Assembly (NCBI GenBank): GCA_037976565.1
Contig: CP137673.1
Span: 7,651,202-7,715,201, forward strand
Length of the DNA: 64,000 nucleotides
Direction: 5' to 3'
DNA from: Mesocentrotus franciscanus
Taxonomy: Eukaryota > Echinodermata > Echinoidea > Camarodonta > Strongylocentrotidae
The position numbers and the translations under genes were made by a program. Every line of letters starts with the position of its first letter. The stretch's first letter is position 1. The notes beneath the pieces were generated by a model, which ran no database searches, was not told the origin of the DNA, and saw nothing but the letters and a program-made list of their open reading frames with translations. This document shows positions 54,600 through 64,000 of the stretch, in pieces.

Positions 54600-56280
54600 C
54601 AGACCATGTGAACAGTATAATCTTATCTGCGAATCTGCAATTAACCTTTAAACATTTGACCCGATATTACCACAATTCAACTCGACACTGGCTTTACAAA
54701 GCTGTTAAATCATTTCGACATCTTCTTTTGAAGAAGAAAAAAAGGTTATGCATATTATTTCAAATTAATTGTAGCTCTACAACATTATGATTGGGACTTT
54801 ATGGTTATCTTTCCTTGGTTTCAAGCAGTATATGAAAGGTCTGTTTTTAAAAGTGAGCTTCCCAAAGCAGTAAATTGGAGTTTCAAATCAAGTTCAAGTT
54901 GACTGCAGTCCATTCCCTTCTTTTTAAATGCAATGTTCACTTATATGAAAGGTTTGTTTTTAAAGTAAATTTAGCAGTAAATTAGAGTTTCAAATTAGTT
55001 AAGTTGACTACAGTCCATTCCATTCCATTAAATGCAATGTATACAACCATCAATGATCAAGACACCACTTTAGAAATTCCGATGCAGAATGGAATTCGGA
55101 TGAATGCAAAATATCAACTATAATAGGGAATGAATTTACAAAACGCAGCTGCTATACAAAATAATCATTCAAGCATCATACGCACCACAAATGACTCGTT
55201 GAATAGGATTCAACTCCTTCTTCGCTGTATTATTTTGGTTATTATACTCTTGAATCATACAACGTACATTATATACATATTATCTGAAAACTCTGAAAGT
55301 ACCAGAAATGACTGGAAGCAAAGAAAAATATAAATTTGATAACACTACTGCTCAGATGTACAAAATATCTTATCCATGTTATTTTCTTATGATGCGGTCA
55401 TTACTTAAAATATGAATAAATACTTGTCATGATGTTTAACGAAATACATCTCAACCCTAATAAGACAATAGACATTGTCTCTTGACATCTGAACATAAGT
55501 AACTTTCAAATCTCATATTGTACACGCTGAAAGTATATTTACAATCAAATAAAATGTAGCGTTGAAATTCACTGCAAAATGGAAAGTGTATTTAACAGGA
55601 GTTGCAGTCTGTGTGTATGGTATGTTATTTCCATTCATTCATTCATTTATTTTATTTCACTAATAAACATTTTCAAAATATGTTGTATTTCACCATGACA
55701 ACTAGACATTTGGTAAATGGAGCCAACAAATAGCAAAAGCCAGTCAAGGTTGACCTCGTTCAATCTCCAAAGTAATTTATGACAAATCAATCATTAATAA
55801 CAATCTTTGAATAAAAGAAAAGTATTTTTGGTTTGTACTAACGTTGAAATATTGTGAACATATCAAATATATGCACGAAATAATTATATAACTGTCTTAT
55901 ATATGCAAACACCAAATGATGTCAAGTAATGACATGCACAGAATTGTGTGGTATACTGATATTATGAAGTATACCCATTGACTATTATAAATTCATAAGA
56001 TCTGACACTGACTTAAGATGTCATTAACAATGATGTCGAACAGCTTTTAACTTGTTCGGTGTCCATTTTAGGGATATTATTATGAACGCATGGTATTTTG
56101 CCGACATTGTTATACCAATGCTGTAATGTATTTTCAATTTCGCCATTTAGGGGATACAGAACAGATGTGAACTACTTGAAATCGCAATGCCTTTGAATAT
56201 GATCGTGATAGTTGAATAAAAAAACATTTTCTTGTACTTACGAGAACTAATCCAATACACACAAACTTAATGAATATAAT
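54600..56280. other. Non-coding, nothing certain
   Basis: AT-rich. An imperfect repeat of about 120 bp is visible at 54830-55040 (TATGAAAGGTYTGTTTTTAA … GTTGACTRCAGTCCATTCC). No gene-like frame. Confidence 0.5.
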
Positions 56281-56411
56281 AATTTGTATTATAGGTTACA
56301 CATGTCTATATTATATCTAGCATCTAGAGGCAAAATAACACTATCAGACGCCATGAGAACTGTTATCATGTGGAGAAAAGCCTTAAAGACAACTCTGCTT
56401 TTGGTTTCTGG

Positions 56412-58290
56412 CTATTCTGCAGCCACAGGAACTATTCCAGGTGGAATAGTAAGGAAATACACCTTTGTACCACAAGCGAATGCAAGTGTATTACAGGATA
56501 CAGAAACTAGGTAACACCATGCACTATTCAGTGTTAGTTCAAGCTCCTCGAACTCTAAAACTTTCTTGAGCTTCAAACCTTCGGGACGGTAGAGGGTGAT
56601 TTGTATTCTACCAGCTGGCTTATTGACACTCGCAATGAACACCCTGTCTTCACCATCTACTGCTGGGTAGAGATGTTCCCCCTCTTTGGCTGCTATAGGG
56701 TCACCTGATTTCCCATCTTTGTCATAGACTCGTACTATGCTGGGAGTATTGGAGCAAGAACTTGAGACGATCACGCCTGACTTGGTTGCAAGGGCTTGGA
56801 ATGGTTTTCCACTGTTGCAATTGAGTGCTTTCTCGTGCTTCCAGTAGGATCAAAGATATGAATCCGATCATTTCTGTTCGCCGCTATGATTTCATTCTCA
56901 GAGCTAACAGTTATATATGGAAATGAAGATCCTGTATCATTTGAGATTGTTTTGTATGATATCCTCGACCAGTTTTAGCACTGTAGAACCTTATTTTTTC
57001 GATCTTCTGACACCACAATCTGTGAATTGCTTTGATGGGCGATGTCATAGCAATCTACATTATTCCATATACATCTTTGCACGCTTCCATTGATTTCCAC
57101 TTTATCAGCATCGTGCCTGCCACTTTCATATCCAACAAGAATCGAATCCTCAGATAGTGTGTTATGCCACTCATTGGGTATGGTAGGTCAACCACTTTTC
57201 CTATTGCCATACGAGGATTCGACGACCAAGATCAAGTAGCGTACCTCCTGCCGGTATGAACAGTTTCTCTCTAGTACGTGTCATTAAGTCGGTTACAGAT
57301 GCCGCATCAATAGCTTCCTCCAACAGACCTTCTAGTTCGTTGGAGATTAATGAGTGCGCTGTCAGACTGTCTTTCTAAATATCTTAACCTTCCGTTGGCC
57401 ACGAGGCTCACAGAACTTGAAATAGCCTTGATCTTATGTCGATGACCAGACTTCAAGGCATTCAGTTCTTTGTCACAATTCTCTTGCAGTAGCTGTGTTT
57501 CTGTGATAAGCAATCGCTCATTTTCTTTCAGTTTGTCAATTTTCCCATGAATGCCTCTTTTATGTTACCTTGCAGCTTTTGGATTCGGTGTAGATTTCTT
57601 GACGTTTGGATTCAATGTCCTGGATATGTTTCTCGAACTCGTTTTTGTCGTTACTGCGCTTGACGATGTCATCCACTCTGCTGAATCTCCCTCTCGACGT
57701 CGGCCTGACTTTTTATTTTGTGATCACGATGATCAACGATCATGCACTTCAGACATAGATATACTTTGCAATCTTCGCAGAAAGATCCTTGTTTTCGTGT
57801 TTGTGCACGAACACTTCTTTGTGACTTGCCCGATACTGGCAGTTCCTTCCACGACGTCTTTCATGGACACAACCTGATGTCCCTTGAAGAACGATGTCAG
57901 ATGACTATGACCGTGGTCACACTTGGCGCACATGTAATTGCCACACTCGTAGCAGAAGGATACAGCATCTCCATGGAGCTCACAAGCAGTGCACTTCGGT
58001 TGACCATGCAGAACAGCATTTATCCCACCATGTGAGCTGTGGTACTCGTCTACCAAGCCTTTGACGGTGAAGTTTGCGGGTAGACCAGTGACTCGACTTT
58101 CATCCAACTTGGTGACTTTCCTGCAGAGAAACACCATGTGATCTAGGTTTCGATGGACGGCATCATACCTCTCTAAACACTGCTTGCAGAACGTATGTCC
58201 ACATATCAACATGGAAGCATTATCAAACACGTCCAGGCACAAAGGACACAATATATTTTGAGAAGCTGCCTCTTCTGCCTTTTCCGCCAT
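56412..58290 (-). pseudogene. TRIM-family paralogue, frameshifted, with intact 3' end
   Basis: It is collinear with the gene at 34200-35909. The start (58290) and first ~175 codons are in frame. A 3-nt deletion near 58126-58130 changes MVCSLCRK to MVFLCRK, removing the seventh RING zinc ligand (equivalent of C54). One-base deletions then break the frame near 57783 and 57808, and again at about 57645-57680, 57590 and 57375. A further open piece (57513-57307) covers the coiled coil. The last piece, 56774-56412, encodes about 120 residues including SSSCSNTPSIVRVYDKDGKS and a propeller-like end closing in IPPGIVPVAAE and a stop. That end is what the 34-kb copy has lost. Confidence 0.85.
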
Positions 58291-58439
58291 GACGCAGATT
58301 AATCAGTGTATATCCACCAACGTAGGTCTAATGGTTCGACCAGATCCAAAACACGCAACCAGTACCAGCCATCTGCAGTGTGTGTTATTGAATGGATCCG
58401 CCCATATCAAATGAACGGAAAATTGTCCAAACTGCTGAA

Positions 58440-59560
58440 TCAAAGTTTTGATATTTCAAATTGATGTAAAACTTGTGCACAGTTTAATTTCACACTATAC
58501 GGATCTGGATTTTTTCTTGAAATATCTTGATGCTTGTGTACTCTCAATGGCAATTCAAACGCAGGCCTAAATATGTCCTTATTCATTAAAAAATGCATGT
58601 ACAAAGGTTAGTATAAAATGGCGCAGACGCGTATTGGAAAAAGAGACAACGTATGCAACAATGACGTGGAGTGGAATCGCTATACAGTGTGTATGAAAAC
58701 AAATTACACAATTTTGAATATCTTAAAATTATAATTCACGATATCTGCATTATTTTGTCTTAGGAATTATGGGTAGGGCCTATTTAATCGGATGACACTA
58801 AAACTGTTGAGAAAATTTTACGCTTGAGAGAGCAGTGGTTAATTTCGAAAAGCGAAAATTAAGGTTTGCGGAAAAAAATCATTCTTGAATTGGAGCAAAG
58901 TGCATGTCAGGCATCAATTACAACAGTCAATTCATCTTTGGACTTACATGGAGTCGATCGTGCACCCTAGACCCACCTTTCCACACACACACACACACTC
59001 ACCCACACATATGCACATAACACTTCAGATTAATGTTTACATGGCATGACGAGTTTCAAAGTACAATTAATATTCAGTGATATGACGCAGAATCTTTTAT
59101 TTCTGAAAAAAGGTGCCGTGACTGAAAAAGGGTTAAAAACGCTGGTTAGAGGCATGTTGATGTCTGTCACATCCATGTTTAATTAAAGAAAATAAACCAT
59201 CAAATTTGTCAATAATAAATAGGTTTTCCTAAATTTCAATTCACCATACAACATCTTGTCTCTTTAGTCGTGTGACTTATAGGATGAATTATAAATTTAA
59301 AAACAAGTAACTGTTAGGATCTCTTTCTGTCCCTGCATTCAACCATTCCAACACTTTCAGACTAAAATATTTACTGATCAATGCGCACGAATCTAGGCTG
59401 AAAAGACATCACCTGCAATGATGGAGGTGATGGTGGTTATTGGCAATGGCGTATCAACCACTGGGTGAAGCTAGTACAGCTTCGTCTTGAAGGTCCAGGA
59501 AGGCTCAGTGAAACTTGCTATGAGAGTACAAGAAAGGGGCTGCCAATATACATTTAGTGA
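58440..59560. other. Non-coding, nothing certain
   Basis: No gene-like frame. AAAGGTGCCGTGACTGAAAAA near 59110 recurs as GAAGGTGCCGTGATTGAAAAA near 61263, with related sequence around both, so a diverged dispersed repeat is likely. Confidence 0.45.
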
Positions 59561-59719
59561 ACCTCTGGGCCCCGTCTTACAAAGTTGATATCAATAATTA
59601 TTTGCGATTGATCAATCGCAACTATGTACATAAGAATAGGAGACTGCAAGCGATCGATTGGAGGACTTACGATTGACATTGATCTACATTTGCCACACTC
59701 AACCCAGGTGATGGAAATC

Positions 59720-59870
59720 TGGCAGAATTCATTCCTTGAAATGCTAGCGCCTTAATGGCCACCTTGTTAAAGCCAGGGTAATAATCGGGCAGCGCCAGGA
59801 GCGTTACGACGTGGCGGACATGTGCACTATATAAAAAGCCAATATTATTATTATTATTATTATTATTAAT
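59720..59870 (+). repeat. SINE 3' part with (ATT)n tail
   Basis: GGCAGAATTCATTCCTTGAAATGCTAGCGC … AATGGCCACCTTGTTAAAGC … ACTATATAAAAAGCCAATATT and then (ATT)n. It is the same order as 44604-44720. The Asn-rich minus-strand frame comes from the tail. Confidence 0.65.
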
Positions 59871-60075
59871 GCACAAATCTTTGCTATAAATGATTTCTTT
59901 CACCTGTTACGAATAATTGTATTTCAATACAGTAGTCAAGATGCAATTGCACACATATTAAATATACATTTCGCTCGTGCATATAAAGCTGGCGAGTCTG
60001 GTCAGGTTAACATGTTGTTAGATGGGCCTTAAGCCTTAAGCCTTAGGCTGGTGATAATAATGAAATATGCTATTG

Positions 60076-60077
<2 letters not shown>

Positions 60078-60162
<85 letters not shown>

Positions 60163-60410
60163 TGGATATTTATATAGCTCAGTATCCGCTGAGGCTCTGA
60201 TGCTCATGACCTTTACACATATTACCCTGGTTATAGCCGAGCTGCCAAAGTAACCAGCGCTCAGGCATATCAGGTACCCATTTACACCTGGGTGGAGAGT
60301 AGCCAATGTAGATTAACGTCTTGCCAAATGACAGTAGTGCCGCGGCGGGACTTGAACCCTGTATCTTGTAATCTGCAGTCGGATGACTTATCCACTAGAC
60401 CACATCACCT
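60078..60410 (-). repeat. tRNA-derived SINE with long (ATT)n tail, minus strand
   Basis: The reverse complement begins with a tRNA-like head at 60410: A-box-like TGGTCTAGTGGATAAG and B-box GGTTCAAGTCCCGC. The body contains GTCATTTGGCAAGACGTTAA, CACCCAGGTGTAAATGGGTA and GCTCGGCTATAACCAGGGTA, followed by GCTATATAAATATCC and about 80 bases of (ATT)n. A body fragment of the same family is at 17262-17342. The poly-Tyr/Leu frame is an artefact. Confidence 0.8.
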
Positions 60411-60419
60411 CTTCATGAT

Positions 60420-61480
60420 TATCACCTTGCCTTAATTGGCAGTTTTGCACCCATACTGCATGAAGAGGCAGGTAAACATTAAATATGTTCGAAATCACCT
60501 TCCTGTACTCGATAAACATTGCACACTGGCTTCGGAGATTTTTAGTGGACTTTTCTTTCTTCTCATACAAAGCATTTTGAAATCGGTCAAATAATAAAAG
60601 AATAATGAATTGTTTACACCAGAGGGATAGCGATTTACTTACATTCCACGTGTTCTTGATGATAATTAGTTAAGGTGCCATATACTTACAAAAACGCTGA
60701 CCTCTTAATACTATAACGTCAATTTCATGAAACCAAGTATCAGAAACCACAAAATGCCCCTAATTATATCACTTTGGATATTTGATGAAGAAATAACATT
60801 TCAGAGATATTTAAGTGCTTTTTCCTCGCTCGCTTCGATCCTCGTAGTTTCAGTCCATAAATATCCCCATATGATGTTATGACGGCACCTCGCTGCCCGA
60901 TAATCGTCATGACTGGTAAGCATGACACCCAAAGATAACCTTACTTATTACTTTTTTTATCGAAATGAAATTTATACCACAACAAAGTGTCCTTTTCCCT
61001 TCGTTCGCTTCTTTCGAAAAATTGATACATCGTGATGATTTTGGGCAACGAGATGACGGAATATATTATTTATTGTTTATCTAGTGTATATTATTGACTA
61101 CCCCCGGTAAGTAACATTTTAGCTGTAATAAAAGTGCCATTTTGGATCAGTGTAGTATATTATCGGGCAATGTGCCCTTACGTTTATTTGTAAAAGGGGA
61201 GGAAAACAAATCCTCTTTGATTAATTTTGGATTGAGAGGAAGCGAAACTTTTAACTCCTTGAAGGTGCCGTGATTGAAAAACGAGAAAAGCGCTGATCTA
61301 ATAGACTGAAGACTGTTGCCCCCCCCCCTGAATGAGCCCACGCTACGCCACTAGCTGGACGTTCATATTGTATGAGAAAAGGCTGCAAGATAGAAAGTGG
61401 TGCAAAAATGATTATTTTAAAATCTGTTTAGATAAAAGCTCTGACAAGCTAAACAGAAAAAGATGCTGAGTTTTCTCCCC
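60420..61480. other. Non-coding, with a hAT-like tip near 61350
   Basis: GAGCCCACGCTACGCCACTAG at 61333-61353 is a hAT-like right terminus without a recognised partner. Nothing coding. Confidence 0.45.
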
Positions 61481-61497
61481 TCTCTCTAGCTCGCGCG

Positions 61498-61533
<36 letters not shown>

Positions 61534-61546
61534 TCAGCTTATTTTC

Positions 61547-62714
61547 TTTTCACACTGGCAAATGTTGCTTAACCCCGTACTGTAGGTGGGGTTAAAGGGG
61601 GTTTAGCCCCACCTATAGTCCGGGGTTAAGCTTATTCCACTTTCTTTCACACTGGCAAAATTTGCTTCCCGGACTATAGGTGGGGTTAAAGGGGTCTTAG
61701 CCCTACCTATAGTCCGGGGTTAAGCTTATTCCACTTTCTGTTCATACTCTTTTCACACTTGTTTTGCTTAACCCCGTACTTTGCTTAGCCCCGTACTATC
61801 CTTAACCCCGTACTAACTTTTTTGGCTTTTCTCACTGCAATTCGTTAGCCCCGTACTAGCCATAGCGTGAATATTCATTAATTCGCTCCACTGCGTAGTC
61901 CCGGACTATTTTTCGTTTCTGTTCTCATTCATTTTGCTTGGCACCGCAAGTGCGGAGTTAGCACCATAATTGCGGGGTTAGCCTTGCTATTTTGCAGGGC
62001 CAGCTAACCCCGTACTATAGGTGGGGCTAGCCCACTTTGGTAAAAACGTGTCTGAACAGAAAGTGGAATAAGCAACCCCGGACTATAGGTAGGGCTAAGA
62101 CCCCTTTAACCCCACCTATAGTCAGGGTTAAGCAAATTTTGCCAGTGTGAAAAGAAAGTGGAATAAGCTTAACCCCGGACTATAGGTGGGGCTAAAACCC
62201 CCCCTTTAACCCCACCTATAGTACGGGGTTAAGCAACATTTTGCCAGTGTGAAAAGAAAGTGGAATAAGCTTAACCCCGGACTATAGGTGGGGCTAAGAC
62301 CCCCCTTTAGCCCCACCTATAGTACGGGGTTAAGCAAAATTTTGCCAGTGTGAAAACAGTAATAGACACGTTTTTACCAAAGTGGGCTAGCCCCACCTAT
62401 AGTACGGGTTAGCTGGCCCTGCAAAATAGCAAGGCTAACCCCGCAATTGTGGTGCTAACCTTAACCCCACCTATAGTCCGGGGTTAAGCAAATTTTTGCC
62501 AGTGTGAAAAGAAAGTGGAATAAGCTTAACCCCGGACTATAGGTGGGGCTAAAACCCCCCCTTTAACCCCACCTATAGTACGGGGTTAAGCAACATTTTG
62601 CCAGTGTGAAAAGAAAGTGGAATAAGCTTAACCCCGGACTATAGGTGGGGCTAAGACCCCCCTTTAGCCCCACCTATAGTACGGGGTTAAGCAAAATTTT
62701 GCCAGTGTGAAAAC
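61547..62714. repeat. Hairpin satellite: palindromic ~101-bp units in both orientations
   Basis: Each unit has GGACTATAGGTGGGGCTAA facing TTAACCCCACCTATAGTACG across a CCCCCCCTTT spacer, so every unit is itself a hairpin. It is followed by GCAAAATTTTGCCAGTGTGA and AAAGAAAGTGGAATAAGC. Spacings of GCCAGTGTGA are 101-102 bp (62141, 62243, 62344; 62498, 62600, 62701). The pair 62141-62354 is repeated nearly exactly at 62498-62711. Units left of about 61745 run in the opposite orientation, and a separate inverted pair (GCAAGGCTAACCCCGCAATT) lies at about 61955-62045 and 62380-62460. The outer ends TTTTCACACTGGCAAA and TTTGCCAGTGTGAAAA are inverted. No coding frame. Confidence 0.85.
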
Positions 62715-63430
62715 AGTATAGGCCTACTATTTCCTCTCGCTCCTCTCTCGCTCTTTCTTTCTCATACACATCAACTTCCTTGAGTAGGCCTATTATTTCC
62801 TCTCACTCATCTTCCCTTCCTTCCCCCCTCCCTCTCTCTCTCTCTCTCTACCTCTCTCTCTATCTCATCATATTCCTCTTATAGGCCTACTATTTCCTGT
62901 CAGTCATCTCTCTCTCTCTCTTCCTCACATATATTATCTTCCTCTAGTATAGGCCTACTATTTCCTCTAACTCACCCCCTCTCTCTCTCCTCTCTTTCTC
63001 TCTCTCTCTCTCCCACACACACACACACACATACACGCACACACACATATATTTTCTTCCACCAGTAGTTCTAATAGTTCCTGTTACTCATCTCCCCCTT
63101 TCCCCCTTTTTTTTTTCTCTCTCTCTTTCTCTTTGACGCTTTTGCCAGTGTTCTCATCATTCTCTCTCATCAATTTTCAATTATAATTTTTTTCTCCTCT
63201 CCCCCCCCCCCCCCCCCCCCTCCCCCCCTCTCTCTCTCTCTCTCCTATCGCTTTACTTCTGCCTTCATTTCTCTACAAACGAATCTTCTAACATTAACTA
63301 TTTTTCAGTGAAGAAAAAATGGATTAATATTTTTACAAGCGGGCACAAAAAGTTATCATAATGTTAACTTGTTGATCATTTAACAACAAACTTTGATCAT
63401 ATTTGAACAGGTTCGAGCCAGTTTTCCTTT
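62715..63430 (+). repeat. Composite minisatellite block, second copy of 53.6-54.6 kb
   Basis: At least four units of TATAGGCCTACTATTTCCTC + (CT)n + (CA)n + CATCAACTTCC, a poly-C run at 63202-63220, then the unique flank (GAAGAAAAAATGGATTAATA, ACAAGCGGGCACAAA, GAACAGGTTCGAGCCAG) shared with 54420-54555. Confidence 0.8.
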
Positions 63431-63711
63431 TTGTATTCATTGATTTTATTTCTCAAAGCTCCAATTCTTTTTCGTACATAAAATAGTTTATACAAATCTG
63501 CAACATAATTATAACAAAGCTTTTTTTATCATTTGATAAACAAACATAAATACAACATAATTCATTGTTCAATTATTTCACAATGTATAGGACGAAAATA
63601 TATCACAATCACATAATAGAAAGATATTACCTCACTACACATTTATTTCAACCCAAAAGCTAGAACAAAACAATGCTTTTTTCAGAAAAAGACTGAATAC
63701 TTATTTTAAAA

Positions 63712-63751
<40 letters not shown>

Positions 63752-64000
63752 AAAATGATGAGTTTCATATTTCTCAACATATTATTATACAGAATTGAAA
63801 TTTTGAGTTTTTTAAAATTAAAACACGAACTATCACAAAACCCTCTCCCTTCATTTCCCCCTCCCCCTCCCCCTTCCCCTTCCCCTCCCCCTCCATTCTA
63901 CTTGTGTGGATAGGGTATGTATTCCGGTACAGGTTTCTTTACAATGTCGTAATTACTTAAATTGTTGACTTACACCTCTACCTCGCTCTCCCTTAAACTT
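63430..64000. other. AT-rich end with (TA)n and CCCCTC microsatellites
   Basis: A (TA)n run at 63717-63748 and a C/T-rich (CCCCTCCCCCTT)n run at 63840-63895. Nothing coding. Confidence 0.6.

Noticed and set aside
59565..59640. Complete third copy of the CCGTTTCAC MITE
   Set aside because: Only a GGCCCCGTCTTACAAAG-like left end is visible; the right end and duplication were not found.
60340..60410. Functional tRNA gene on the minus strand
   Set aside because: The tRNA-like head runs directly into a SINE body and (ATT)n tail also found elsewhere in the window.

Overview
This is a 64-kb piece of animal (metazoan) nuclear genome, AT-rich and very repeat-dense, with spliced genes, short exons and two 500-N scaffold gaps (20475-20974 and 53671-54170). 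The setting favours an echinoderm, most likely a sea urchin. The reasons are a single-exon RING/B-box TRIM gene with a close paralogue, abundant CR1/L2-type LINE fragments, tRNA-derived SINEs, and foldback elements made of short tandem units that resemble the TU elements described from sea urchins. The species call is inference and no marker gene proves it.

Only three host loci can be supported. (1) About 2.3-9.04 kb, plus strand: a Ser/Thr-rich (mucin-like) stalk followed by a C-type-lectin-like domain, spread over four well-bounded exons and one tentative exon, all joined in phase 1. The long stalk exon carries a 1-nt frameshift. (2) TRIM family, minus strand: a 569-codon single-exon gene at 34.2-35.9 kb whose C-terminus is cut off by a hairpin MITE, and a decayed paralogue at 56.4-58.3 kb that keeps the missing C-terminal part but is broken by frameshifts and has lost a RING cysteine. 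(3) 45.06-52.54 kb, plus strand: exons of a membrane protein resembling the DUF4239 (bestrophin-like) family. It has two in-frame stops in one exon and a 4.5-kb hAT-like element, flanked by an exact 8-bp target duplication, inside another.

The rest is mostly layered mobile DNA. LINE fragments lie at 2.6, 5, 9.4-10, 10.7, 11.1-11.7, 15.3-16.4, 17.6-20.2, 27.2-29.3, 31.1, 36.5-40.8 and 49.3-50.8 kb. hAT-like elements with CAGTGGCG termini lie at 12.1-14.3, 17.9-19.3, 46.6 and 47.8-52.4 kb. Elements with TTAA target duplications lie at 21.0, 24.1, 28.6, 30.0, 38.6 and 41.0 kb. Two foldback elements lie at 15.5 and 16.8 kb. A large array of palindromic ~101-bp units occupies 61.5-62.7 kb. Several insertions are nested, so relative ages can be read: LINE inside satellite inside hAT inside an exon; TTAA element inside LINE; foldback inside LINE; MITE inside hAT.

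The most unusual structures are the hAT-like elements carrying an alternating ~93/~113-bp two-monomer satellite, the paired foldback elements, the 61.5-62.7 kb hairpin satellite, and a 167-bp insert with 13-bp target duplications whose reverse strand shows hammerhead-like core boxes.
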